From Alectryocaccomicrobium faecavium (GTDB taxonomy: Bacteria > Bacillota > Clostridia > Christensenellales > Aristaeellaceae): a stretch of 21,048 nt of DNA. Of the stretch, positions 6,653-14,039 are shown in pieces (positions within the stretch are counted from its first letter, which is position 1; each line of letters opens with the position of its first letter). Both the position numbers and the translations under genes were made by a program. The notes under the pieces are model-generated. The model did not search any database. It was not told the DNA's origin and saw only the letters and a list, made by a program, of their open reading frames with translations. Location: positions 1 through 21,048 of the forward strand of contig DVOT01000084.1 of the NCBI GenBank assembly GCA_018713425.1. Reading direction: 5' to 3'.

Positions 6653-7423
6653 TCAGGCGATTCCGCTCGCCAGGGGAACAATGGCGATGCCGCGGTCTTT
6701 CAGCGCGGTGCTGATCCGGCGGGCAAACGCCAACGCTCGCGGGCCATCCCCATGCAGGCACACGGAATCCGCCTGCACGGGGATCTCTTTGCCTGTGATG
6801 GAAGTGACTTTTCCTTCGCTCACCATGCCGATCACCCGGCGAATGGCTTCTTCTTCATCCGCGATCATAGCGCCAGGCTTGCTCCGCGCCACCAGGGAAC
6901 CGTCGTCCTCATAGGCGCGGTCCGCGAACACTTCACAGGCATAGGGCAAGCCCACCGCCTGGGCGGCGCGGATCAACTCGCTGCCGGAAAGACCCAGCAA
7001 AATGAGATGGGGATCGATTTCCCGAATGCCCTCGCAAATGGCCCGCGCCAGAGCCGCGTCCTTGCCTGCCATGTTGTACATCGCGCCGTGGGGTTTTACG
7101 TGCTGCATGCGCACTCCGCGCGCCTGGCAAAAGGCCATAAGCGCGCCAATCTGGTATTGCACCATGGCTTTGGCCTCCGCCGGGGAGACGCTCATGTTTC
7201 TGCGTCCGAACCCCACCAGATCCGGATATCCTGGATGCGCGCCGATGGCAACCCCCATTTCCGCCGCGCGGGCCACGGTTGCGGCCATCACCATGGGATC
7301 GGCGGCGTGAAAGCCGCAGGCCACGTTGGCGGAGGAAATGTAGGGGAGAATCTCTTCATCCATCCCCAGGGTGTAATGGCCGAAACTCTCGCCCAGATCG
7401 CAATTCAAATCAATTTTGAGCAT
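6653..7423 (-). CDS. pxpA: 5-oxoprolinase subunit A (LamB/YcsF family)
   Basis: This 256-residue protein is subunit A of the bacterial ATP-dependent 5-oxoprolinase, which opens 5-oxoproline (pyroglutamate) to glutamate together with PxpB and PxpC. The diagnostic N-terminus LNCDLGESFG (residues 6-15) is followed by the YISSANVACGFHAADP block, MGVAIGAHPGYPD and a conserved VKPHGAMYNM segment. The length is normal for the family. AGGAGG (complement of 7432-7437) lies 8 bp before the ATG. The gene sits 15 bp after the ycsI stop and before the DUF4392 gene. In Bacillus the homologue ycsF is likewise linked to ycsI, kipI and kipA. Confidence 0.93.
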   Translation of the reverse strand: MLKIDLNCDLGESFGHYTLGMDEEILPYISSANVACGFHAADPMVMAATVARAAEMGVAIGAHPGYPDLVGFGRRNMSVSPAEAKAMVQYQIGALMAFCQARGVRMQHVKPHGAMYNMAGKDAALARAICEGIREIDPHLILLGLSGSELIRAAQAVGLPYACEVFADRAYEDDGSLVARSKPGAMIADEEEAIRRVIGMVSEGKVTSITGKEIPVQADSVCLHGDGPRALAFARRISTALKDRGIAIVPLASGIA

Positions 7424-7438
7424 GGTGGCCGCCTCCTG

Positions 7439-8224
7439 TCAGTATTTCAGGCAGATGTTTTTCACGTCCGTAATCAGCATATGGCCGGGCGCGTGCGTGA
7501 TGGCAAACGCGGGCTTCGATTGCATCAGCGCCGCTTGCGGCGTTACGCCGCAGGGCCAGAACACCGGAATTTCGCCGGGGCGGATGGTCACCGCGTCGCC
7601 AAAATCCGGCCGGTCGATGTCGCGTATGCCGATGACCGCAGGATCGCCAAAGTGTACGGGCGCGCCGTGCACCCGGGGCATGGCGCCGGTGATCTGGATG
7701 CTGCGGATGGCGTCGCTATAGGACATGGGGCGCATGCTCACCACCATGTTCCCATGGAACGCCCCGGCGGGCGCGCAGGGAATGTTGGTGATGTACATGG
7801 GCACGTTGCGCCCCTCTTCGATGTGCCGCACGGGAATTCCGGCCTCCAGCAAGTCCGCCTCAAAAGAGAAGCTGCAACCGATGAGGAAGCTCACCAGATC
7901 GTCCCGCCAGAGCGAAGATACGTCGGTGCGTTCGCACACCATCGCGCCGTGCTCGTAAACGCGGTATTTGGGCAGGTCTGTGGCGATGTCCGCGCCGGGC
8001 GCGATATCCGTTAACAGGCGGGAACCCGTGTCGCTCACCTCCAGCAGCGGGCACGCGCGCGGATTGCGCTGGGCAAAGAGCAGAAAATCATAGGCCAGCG
8101 CCTGGGGCAAAACCACCAGGTTGGCCTGGGCATAGCCCGGACACAGGCCGGCTGTGGGGCCCTGGATCTGGCCCTGGCGAATTTTCAGCCGCACCTGGGC
8201 GGGCGTATCAGCGGCGAATGGCAT
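7439..8224 (-). CDS. ycsI: DUF1445 / YcsI family protein, D-glutamate cyclase N-terminal-like
   Basis: This 261-residue protein belongs to the DUF1445 (YcsI) family, often annotated as a putative hydro-lyase and equivalent to the N-terminal half of vertebrate D-glutamate cyclase. Visible blocks are GLCPGYAQANLVVLP near the N-terminus, FLIGCSFSFEADLLEAG mid-protein, the NVPMYITNIPCAPAGAFHG segment, and THAPGHMLITDV close to the end. The start at 8224 (MPFAADTPAQ) is chosen because it gives the normal family length of about 260 residues; the frame is open upstream to 8377, but that stretch is out-of-frame pxpC sequence. It overlaps the pxpC end by 17 bp, suggesting coupled translation. With the DUF4392 gene two positions downstream, both halves of a D-glutamate cyclase are present in one operon. 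Confidence 0.88.
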   Translation of the reverse strand: MPFAADTPAQVRLKIRQGQIQGPTAGLCPGYAQANLVVLPQALAYDFLLFAQRNPRACPLLEVSDTGSRLLTDIAPGADIATDLPKYRVYEHGAMVCERTDVSSLWRDDLVSFLIGCSFSFEADLLEAGIPVRHIEEGRNVPMYITNIPCAPAGAFHGNMVVSMRPMSYSDAIRSIQITGAMPRVHGAPVHFGDPAVIGIRDIDRPDFGDAVTIRPGEIPVFWPCGVTPQAALMQSKPAFAITHAPGHMLITDVKNICLKY

Positions 8225-9149
8225 AGAGCAGCGCCTCCTTCCATTTGCGCAAAAGGTTGGTTTGAGCGGCGGCTTGGATTTCCTCCACGCGCACCGGGGA
8301 AAAGCGCACCGCCGTGCCGGGCCGCGCCTGCGCGAGCAACGGCAAGTCGTCCGTGACGACGGTGGCGATCTTGGCATAGCCGCCGGTGGTCTGGTGATCC
8401 GCCATCAGCACGATGGGCAAGCCGTTGCCCGGCACCTGCACGGCGCCAAAGACGATGCCATCGGACACGATGTCCGTCCCCGCCAGGGAAGCGAGCGGTT
8501 CCCCTTGCAGGCGGATGCCCATGCGGTCGCTATCGGGAGAAATGGTAAACGCCTGGGAGAAGAAGGCGGCCAGGCTTTCGGGCGGGAACATTTCTGCCTG
8601 CGGGCCCGCCACCGCGCGCACGGTGATTGATGCGGGGTATTCCGGCGGCTCCATGGGTGCGGCCGGAGGCTGGCAAGGGGTTTGCGCGCCAATGGGCAAT
8701 ACGTCCCCCGCGGCCAGGCGGCGGCCCTGCCAGCCGCCCAGTTGGCACTTGAGATTGGTGGAACGGCTGCCCAGCGCCAGCGGCACGTCAATGCCGCCCC
8801 GCACCGCCAGATACCCGCGCACGCCCGCAGCGGCAAAGCCCATTTCCAGCACCTGCCCCGCTCGCACGGGTACGCAGGCATAGCGCGGAATGGGCTGACC
8901 ATCCAGACGGGCGCTCATGTCCGCGCCGGTCAGGGCAATGGAGCACGCCTGTTCAAAGCGGATGGTGGGGCCCATCAGCGTGGCTTCCAGCACCGCTTCG
9001 CCCCGCGCGTTTCCCACCAGCGCGTTGGCCGCCCGGTACGCCCGCGCGTCCATGGCGCCGGAGCGCCCAATGCCCGCGTGCAGGTGGCCAAACCGGCCCT
9101 CATCCTGTACGGTAGTCAAGGGCCCGGGGGAGAGGATGGTCAGCGGCAT
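8208..9149 (-). CDS. pxpC: 5-oxoprolinase subunit C (KipA, carboxyltransferase-like)
   Basis: This 313-residue protein is subunit C of 5-oxoprolinase, of the biotin-dependent carboxyltransferase-like (KipA) family. The N-terminal hallmark GPLTTVQDEGRFGH (about 9-22) leads into GIGRSGAMDARAYRAANALVGN. The C-terminal hallmark is VQVPGNGLPIVLMADHQTTGGYAKIATV. The start codon at 9149 overlaps the end of pxpB by 10 bp, and an AGGAGG inside the pxpB 3' end serves as its ribosome binding site, so PxpB and PxpC are probably made in equal amounts for a complex. In Bacillus the homologue KipA is linked to the KinA inhibitor KipI. The 5-oxoprolinase role is preferred because pxpA is in the same operon. 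Confidence 0.92.
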   Translation of the reverse strand: MPLTILSPGPLTTVQDEGRFGHLHAGIGRSGAMDARAYRAANALVGNARGEAVLEATLMGPTIRFEQACSIALTGADMSARLDGQPIPRYACVPVRAGQVLEMGFAAAGVRGYLAVRGGIDVPLALGSRSTNLKCQLGGWQGRRLAAGDVLPIGAQTPCQPPAAPMEPPEYPASITVRAVAGPQAEMFPPESLAAFFSQAFTISPDSDRMGIRLQGEPLASLAGTDIVSDGIVFGAVQVPGNGLPIVLMADHQTTGGYAKIATVVTDDLPLLAQARPGTAVRFSPVRVEEIQAAAQTNLLRKWKEALLYAIRR

Positions 9150-9886
9150 GCGTCTTCGCCTCCTTCTTCCTCAATGTACTGAGGCAGATAACCGCCTTCG
9201 GCAACGCGGCGCTGGATATCCGCGAATTCTTCGGCGGAAATGGGCACAAAGCGGATGAATTCCCCCGCTTGGCACAGAACCGGCCGCGCCGCCGCGGGAT
9301 CATAGAAAGGAAGCGGCGTTCGCCCAATGAGCCGCCAGCCGCCGGGCGATTCCATGGGATACACGCCGGTTTGGTTGCCGCCGATGCCCACCGAACCCGC
9401 GGGAATCGCCTTGCGCGGGCTGGGCAGGCGCGACGCTTCGATGCGCTTATCCAGCCCGCCGAGGTAGGGAAACCCTGGCAGGAAGCCGAGCATATAGATG
9501 CGGTAATCGACCGCGGAATGGATGCGCACGATTTCCTGCGCGGACAGCCCCGTGATTTCTTCCATGCCGGCAAGGTCCGGGCCGAACGCGCCGCCATAGC
9601 AACAGGGCACCTTGAGGATGCGCCGCCGCGCGGCGGTTGCGGCCACCACATCCGGATGGAACCGCTCCAGCCGTCGCTTGAGCCGCGCAAAGGAAATGAC
9701 GGCCGGATCGTAACAAACCAGCAAGGAGCGGTAGGTGGGCGCCAGTTCGACGATGCCGGGCACGCGGCGCGCGCCGATCCACGCGGCGAGCGCGTGTACC
9801 TGGCGGTTGGTCGCCTCATCGATGGACGCGCCGAATTCCGCCACCAGCGCCCGGTCGCCCATGGGGCGGATGGTAAAGCCTGCCAT
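9140..9886 (-). CDS. pxpB: 5-oxoprolinase subunit B (KipI family)
   Basis: This 248-residue protein is subunit B of 5-oxoprolinase, with the cyclophilin-like KipI fold in its C-terminal half. Clear hallmarks are YMLGFLPGFPYLGGLD (131-146), IPAGSVGIGGNQTGVYPMES (161-180) and PGGWRLIGRTPLPFYDP (181-197). The start ATG at 9886 is preceded by AGAGGAGGG about 6 bp upstream. It is the first gene of the operon, which continues into pxpC with a 10-bp overlap. KipI in Bacillus also inhibits a sporulation kinase; nothing in this window supports such a role here. Confidence 0.92.
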   Translation of the reverse strand: MAGFTIRPMGDRALVAEFGASIDEATNRQVHALAAWIGARRVPGIVELAPTYRSLLVCYDPAVISFARLKRRLERFHPDVVAATAARRRILKVPCCYGGAFGPDLAGMEEITGLSAQEIVRIHSAVDYRIYMLGFLPGFPYLGGLDKRIEASRLPSPRKAIPAGSVGIGGNQTGVYPMESPGGWRLIGRTPLPFYDPAAARPVLCQAGEFIRFVPISAEEFADIQRRVAEGGYLPQYIEEEGGEDACR

Positions 9887-9943
9887 AAAAACCCTCCTCT
9901 CGCGCTTCCTGGCAAAAACAAAAAACGCCGCTTAGTACAGCGC

Positions 9944-10011
9944 ATGATACCCAACAAAACGCCGTTGTTCACGCATATACATACAGTATCATAGGGAAGG
10001 CAATTTGTCAA
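9944..10011 (-). promoter_or_regulatory. Promoter region of the pxp/D-glutamate operon with inverted repeat
   Basis: On the minus strand a perfect -35 TTGACA lies at 10011-10006. The -10 is less clear: GATACT (9990-9985, 15-bp spacing) or TACTGT (9988-9983, 17-bp spacing). The heptamer ATGATAC at 9944-9950 is matched by its inverse GTATCAT at 9986-9992, which overlaps the candidate -10; their centres are 42 bp apart, about four helical turns. A direct repeat AAAACGCCG (9922-9930 and 9956-9964) also lies in the leader. Regulator binding is plausible but inferred. Confidence 0.5.
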
Positions 10012-10108
10012 TGCGATTTGCGCAGGTTGCCGAAAAAGTTTGCCAGTTTCAGAATGGCGGTAAATCGAAGGCTTGCTGGCGGTCTGGCAATCCTTTGCGA
10101 TTTTCCCC

Positions 10109-10137
10109 TTGACAAGTGGGGAGGCATCCGCTATACT
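10109..10137 (+). promoter_or_regulatory. Consensus sigma-A promoter for the CNNM/CorC gene
   Basis: A perfect -35 TTGACA (10109-10114) and a -10 TATACT (10132-10137) are spaced by 17 bp. Transcription would start near 10144, giving a leader of about 20-25 nt. It is divergent from the pxp operon promoter about 100 bp away. Confidence 0.88.
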
Positions 10138-10166
10138 AAAGTAAAATTCCAGGAAAGAGAGTGTGG

Positions 10167-11438
10167 ATGGTCCGTATGGACGGCGATAGTAGCTTATGGA
10201 TTGCGGCAGCGGTGCTGGTGCTTGTGGCGGTTTCCGCCTGCTTTTCTGTGATGGACGCGGCGTTTTCCCGGCTGAATCCGCTTCGCCTGAAGGCTATGGC
10301 GGATGAGGGCGATGCGCAGGCCGCGCGCGTGCTCGCGCTCGTGGAGCGCAGGAGCGCGCTCATTTCTTCGCTTCGGATGGGATACAACATTGTGAATATA
10401 GGCGCGGTAGCCCTGGCGGTGTTCCTGTTCGCGGGATGGCTGGGGGGCCTTGGCGTGCTGGTGGCGGCCGTGGTGATGGCGGTGATGGCGCTGCTTTTTG
10501 GCGTTATGCGGCCAGAAATTTGGGTGCGCGGGCGCGCGGAAACGCTGGCCGTGCGCTTTTTGCGGCCTGCGAATCTGATGGTGGCGTGTTTTCGCCCGCT
10601 CAACGCGCTGATAGCGCGCGTGCAGCGGCCGTCGCAGGCGGGAGAACCAGTGGAAATGAAAATGGCCGAGGATGCGGACACGCTGGAAACGGAGCTGCGC
10701 ATCCTGGTAGACCGGGCGAAGAAAGATGGCGGCCTGAACGCGAGCGAAAGCGAGTTGCTTCATTCGGCCATTGGCTTTGGCGATCTGGCGGTTTCGGATA
10801 TCCTCACGCCGCGCGTGGACATTGCGGCGGTGGAGGATACCGCCACTTGCGAGGAAATCGCCCGCGTGTTCCGGGAAACGGGATTTTCCCGCCTGCCCGT
10901 ATACCACGAGCACATCGACGATATTGTGGGCGTGATTTATGAAAAAGACTTCTTCGCCAACCGCGCGGTATTCACCATAGAGCGCTATTTGAAAACCATT
11001 CCGTTTGTTTCGCCGGCGATGAAGATTTCCGCCCTGCTGAAATACCTGCAGGAAAACCGCTTGCACTTGGCCGTGGTGACGGATGAATACGGCGGCGTGA
11101 GCGGCCTCGTTTCCCTGGAGGACATTGTGGAAGAACTGGTGGGCGAAATTTGGGATGAGCACGATGAAATCGTGGAAGAGTTCCGGCCCTTGCCCGGCGG
11201 CGCGTGCGAAGTGAGCGGCGGCATGGGTCTAAGCAAGCTGTTCGCGCATTATGATATCCACGAAGAAAGTGATTCGGCCACGGTGAGCGGCTGGGTGAAC
11301 GAAGCGTTGGGCAAGCTGGCGGAAGTGGGCGATGAATTCACTTGCGAAGGGTTCCGCATCATGGTAACGGAAGTGGAAAACCGGCGCGTGCAGAAGATCC
11401 GCATCGCCCGGCAGGAAGCCGCCCGCGCCGCGGGCTGA
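10167..11438 (+). CDS. CNNM/CorC (hemolysin C-like) membrane transporter family protein
   Basis: This protein of about 423 residues has a DUF21/CNNM membrane domain, two CBS domains and a C-terminal CorC_HlyC domain, the layout of putative Mg2+ or other divalent-cation efflux proteins. Hydrophobic segments lie at about residues 9-30, 75-92 and 95-115. The CBS pair begins near 210 at SDILTPRVDI, with GFSRLPVY and VVTDEYGGVSGLVSLEDIVEELVGEI (about 310) clearly recognisable. The CorC domain runs from about 345 to the end. Family motifs in the membrane part are altered: the usual GE[IV]xPK reads GVMRPE and the usual SASETA reads SVMDAA. Starts at 10161 (GTG), 10167 and 10176 are possible; 10167 has the best spacing from AGGAAAGAG (10151-10159). 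The zinc-ribbon gene follows after 17 bp. The transported ion is not known. Confidence 0.87.
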   Translation: MVRMDGDSSLWIAAAVLVLVAVSACFSVMDAAFSRLNPLRLKAMADEGDAQAARVLALVERRSALISSLRMGYNIVNIGAVALAVFLFAGWLGGLGVLVAAVVMAVMALLFGVMRPEIWVRGRAETLAVRFLRPANLMVACFRPLNALIARVQRPSQAGEPVEMKMAEDADTLETELRILVDRAKKDGGLNASESELLHSAIGFGDLAVSDILTPRVDIAAVEDTATCEEIARVFRETGFSRLPVYHEHIDDIVGVIYEKDFFANRAVFTIERYLKTIPFVSPAMKISALLKYLQENRLHLAVVTDEYGGVSGLVSLEDIVEELVGEIWDEHDEIVEEFRPLPGGACEVSGGMGLSKLFAHYDIHEESDSATVSGWVNEALGKLAEVGDEFTCEGFRIMVTEVENRRVQKIRIARQEAARAAG

Positions 11439-11455
11439 TGGATGGAAGGTGGGCC

Positions 11456-12115
11456 ATGGTGGAAAAAGTTTGCGCCCATTGCGGAAAGCGCGGGCGGTAT
11501 GCACGGGAAGCGGCGCGGTTTTGCCAATTTTGTGGGGCGGAGTTCCCAGCGGAAGAGGGGCAAAGCGCGGCAGAAGAAATTTTGCGCCGCGCGGAGCGGG
11601 AAACGGACTATGCCCGCAAGCGCGCGCTTTACCAGCAGGCGCTGGAAGCGGATGAAAATTGCCTGGAAGCCTGGAAACAGTTGGCCTTCCTCGGTCGTCT
11701 GGGCGAAAAAGGCGGCAAGCCGGATTTTTCCCGCATTCCCTCCTGGCCGCTGGATTGCCTGTTTCAGCCCCGGGAATACAAACGGGAACAGCGCGCGGAG
11801 ATGCTGCGCTTGCTTTTGCACAATGCACCCTATCTGGCCGCGCTGGCCAAAGTGCCGAATGCCGCCGCTTTCCGCCGGGAATACTTAACCGCCATGGCGG
11901 CGCAGTATATCGATTTGTTTTTGCGGCACAACGCGCAAATCTCCATGGCGTTGTTTGGCATCCGCCGGAGGCCTGCGGAGGTGCGCCAGCGCATCATCGC
12001 CGCCGTAGCCGTTATGCGGGAAAACGCCGCCGCATTGCCCGAAGTTCCAGAAGAATTGCGCGCGGAGCTGCAAGCAGCCCTGGAAGAAGGGCTGAATCTG
12101 GCGCTGGAAGGCTAA
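11456..12115 (+). CDS. Zinc-ribbon, TPR-like protein of unknown function
   Basis: This 219-residue cytoplasmic protein starts with a four-cysteine zinc ribbon: Cys6-x2-Cys9 and Cys23-x2-Cys26, in the form CAHC...FCQFCG. Residues 35-78 resemble a TPR unit (YARKRALYQQALEADENCLEAWKQLAFLGRLG). The remainder is helical with many Ala, Leu, Arg and Glu and no motif I recognise. The ATG at 11456 is preferred because GGAAGGTGGG (11444-11453) precedes it; an ATG at 11438 overlapping the previous stop has no ribosome binding site. It lies 17 bp after the CNNM/CorC gene and is probably co-transcribed with it. No function is assigned. Confidence 0.78.
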   Translation: MVEKVCAHCGKRGRYAREAARFCQFCGAEFPAEEGQSAAEEILRRAERETDYARKRALYQQALEADENCLEAWKQLAFLGRLGEKGGKPDFSRIPSWPLDCLFQPREYKREQRAEMLRLLLHNAPYLAALAKVPNAAAFRREYLTAMAAQYIDLFLRHNAQISMALFGIRRRPAEVRQRIIAAVAVMRENAAALPEVPEELRAELQAALEEGLNLALEG

Positions 12116-12124
12116 AAGGCTTAT

Positions 12125-12330
12125 GGACGTTCCATCCCAATGTTTTTGGTATTTCCAGACGGTTTTCCGGCATACGTGGAACCGATGGGCCGTTTCGCTC
12201 GCTCCGTGGTGCTGTAAGTATTTCATCATCCGTTGACGAAACGTCAGCTCTTACGTTATATTTCTCATTGCAGAGAACCTCCTGTTGTGTTGGGTAGCCT
12301 TGCAACGCTATTTTGGCACAGGGTTCTCTG
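12125..12330 (-). mobile_element. Remnant of an insertion sequence end
   Basis: The stretch holds one end of an insertion sequence plus the start of its transposase gene, oriented to the minus strand. On that strand a likely terminus, TGTGCCAAAATAGC, begins at 12320. A 9-bp inverted repeat follows (CAGAGAACC at 12271-12279, GGTTCTCTG at 12322-12330), then a strong AGGAGG and the transposase start at 12268. Similarity to a transposase stops near 12128, so the rest of the element and its other end are gone. The exact family is not certain; the HTH of the encoded fragment is of the type used by IS481/IS3-like integrase-fold transposases. Confidence 0.65.
12128..12268 (-). pseudogene. Truncated transposase, HTH part only, with in-frame stop
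   Basis: Reading from the ATG at 12268, which has AGGAGG at good spacing, gives MRNIT, then a TAA at 12253-12251, then in the same frame ELTFRQRMMKYLQHHG (12250-12203) and a helix-turn-helix (ASETAHRFHVCRKTVWKYQ). Similarity ends at about WDGT (12128), after which the frame runs into the antisense of the zinc-ribbon gene. The stop could come from a single CAA to TAA change. Both the nonsense codon and the loss of the catalytic part make it non-functional as a transposase. Confidence 0.72.
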
Positions 12331-12355
12331 TTTTTCTTTTCCTCTCTCTAAAAAG

Positions 12356-12397
12356 CGCGGAGCCACTTTTTTGCCAGTGGCTCCGCGAGGGTTTTTT
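12356..12397 (-). terminator. Intrinsic terminator after fhs, probably bidirectional
   Basis: CGCGGAGCCAC (12356-12366) and GTGGCTCCGCG (12377-12387) form a perfect 11-bp stem with a 10-nt loop. On the minus strand the stem is followed by CTTTTTAG, directly after the fhs stop. On the + strand it is followed by AGGG and six T (12392-12397), so it can also end transcription from the zinc-ribbon gene. Confidence 0.9.
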
Positions 12398-14015
12398 AGA
12401 ACAAGCCGCTGATCACGCCGTTTTCATCCACATCGATGGATTCGGCGGCGGGAACTTTCGGCAGGCCGGGCATGGTCATGATATCGCCGGTGAGCGCCAC
12501 CACGAATCCCGCGCCCGCGCAAAGCTTGATGGAGCGCACGGTTATGCGGAAGCCGGTGGGCGCGCCGAGTTTTTTGGCGTCGTCGGAAAAGGAGTATTGC
12601 GTTTTTGCCAGGCACACGGGCAAAGCGCCGAAGCCTAGCTTTTCTAGCCGGCGTAGCTGCTTGAGGGCGTTTGGCGCGAAGTCCACGCCGTCGCCTCGGT
12701 AGATTTCGCGCACGATGGTTTCGATCTTTTTGCGCAGCGGCAAATCGGGCGTATACAGGGGCGCGTAGTGGCTGGGCGCGGCGCACAAGCTGGCCACGTG
12801 CTGCGCGAGTTGCGCGCCGCCCGCGCCGCCCTTGGCCCACACTTCGCTGAGAATGGCCCGCACACCCGCTTCGCGGCATTTTTCCTCAATGAGCGCGAGT
12901 TCCTCCGGCGCGTCGTCCGGGAAACGGTTGATGGCCACCACGGCGGGCACGCCGTATTTGGCGATGTTTTCGATGTGGCGGAGCAGATTGGGCAGGCCCG
13001 CGGCCAGATCGCCTTCGCCATGGTGCTTGAGCGCGCGCACGCTGGCCACGATCACGCAGGCGTTTGGCGCGAGATCGCCCGCCGGGCACTTGATATCCAG
13101 GAATTTTTCCGCGCCCAGATCCGCGCCGAAGCCCGCCTCCGTCACCACATAATCGGCGAGCGAAAGCGCCATTTTGGTGGCGATCAGGCTGTTGCAGCCG
13201 TGCGCGATGTTGGCGAAGGGGCCGCCGTGGATCAGCGCGGGCGTGCCTTCCAGGGTTTGCACCAGGTTGGGCTTGATGGCGTCCTTCAGCAGGGCGCACA
13301 GCGCGCCCTGCACGCGCAAATCACCCGCCGTGATGGGTTCTTGGGCAAAATTGTATCCCACCACGATGCGCGCCAGGCGCGCCTTGAGGTCAGCCAGGTT
13401 CAGGCTCAGGCACAGCGCGGCCATGATTTCGCTGGCCACGGTGATGTCGAACCCGTCTTCACGCGGCATGCCGTTCGCCGTGCCGCCTAGGCCGGAGACG
13501 ATGTTGCGCAGTTGCCGGTCGTTGATATCCAGGCAACGCCGCCAGGTGATGCGGCGGGGGTCGATGCCAAGCGCGTTGCCCTGCGCGATGTGGTTGTCGA
13601 CCAGCGCGGCGAGCAGGTTGTTGGCCGCGCCAATGGCGTGCAGATCCCCGGTGAAATGCAGGTTGATGTCCTCCATGGGAATCACCTGCGCCCAGCCGCC
13701 GCCCGCGGCGCCGCCCTTGATGCCGAACACCGGCCCGAGCGACGGTTCGCGCAGCGCCAGGCAAACGCGCATGCCTAGGCGGGCCATGGCGTCCGCCAGG
13801 CCGATGGACGTGGTGGTCTTGCCCTCGCCCGCGCTCGTGGGCGTGATGGCCGTGACCAGGATCAGCTTGCCGCGCGCTGGGCCGGCAGGCTGGGCAATTT
13901 TGGCTTTATAGGGGCCGTAGAGCTCCAGTGCAGATTCGCTTATATCCAATTTGGCGGCGATTTCCGCAATGGGGCGCGGCGTTACGCTATGGGCAATTTC
14001 AATATCGCTTGGCAT
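12396..14015 (-). CDS. fhs: Formate-tetrahydrofolate ligase
   Basis: This 539-residue protein catalyses ATP-dependent joining of formate to tetrahydrofolate, giving 10-formyl-THF for purine and formyl-Met synthesis or, in acetogens, the methyl branch of CO2 fixation. The N-terminus carries PRPIAEIAAKLDI, and the nucleotide loop TPTSAGEGKTTTSIGLADAM starts at residue 59. Further hallmarks are LREPSLGPVFGIKGGAAGGGWAQV, FTGDLHAIGAANNLLAALVDNH and the C-terminal FVVALTGDIMTMPGLPKVPA. At 539 residues it is slightly shorter than the common 555-560. The start at 14015 has AAGGAGG 8 bp upstream; the open frame back to 14180 has no similarity. It stands alone with its own promoter and terminator. No other Wood-Ljungdahl or folate gene is adjacent, so acetogenesis cannot be inferred. 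Confidence 0.97.
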   Translation of the reverse strand: MPSDIEIAHSVTPRPIAEIAAKLDISESALELYGPYKAKIAQPAGPARGKLILVTAITPTSAGEGKTTTSIGLADAMARLGMRVCLALREPSLGPVFGIKGGAAGGGWAQVIPMEDINLHFTGDLHAIGAANNLLAALVDNHIAQGNALGIDPRRITWRRCLDINDRQLRNIVSGLGGTANGMPREDGFDITVASEIMAALCLSLNLADLKARLARIVVGYNFAQEPITAGDLRVQGALCALLKDAIKPNLVQTLEGTPALIHGGPFANIAHGCNSLIATKMALSLADYVVTEAGFGADLGAEKFLDIKCPAGDLAPNACVIVASVRALKHHGEGDLAAGLPNLLRHIENIAKYGVPAVVAINRFPDDAPEELALIEEKCREAGVRAILSEVWAKGGAGGAQLAQHVASLCAAPSHYAPLYTPDLPLRKKIETIVREIYRGDGVDFAPNALKQLRRLEKLGFGALPVCLAKTQYSFSDDAKKLGAPTGFRITVRSIKLCAGAGFVVALTGDIMTMPGLPKVPAAESIDVDENGVISGLF

Positions 14016-14039
14016 AATTCGACCTCCTTCATGGATATT

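Noticed and set aside
6518..8014. 498-codon open frame on the + strand
   Set aside because: It is antisense to pxpA and ycsI, which have clear family motifs; long antisense frames are common at this GC content. Its translation is His/Arg/Gly-rich without domains.
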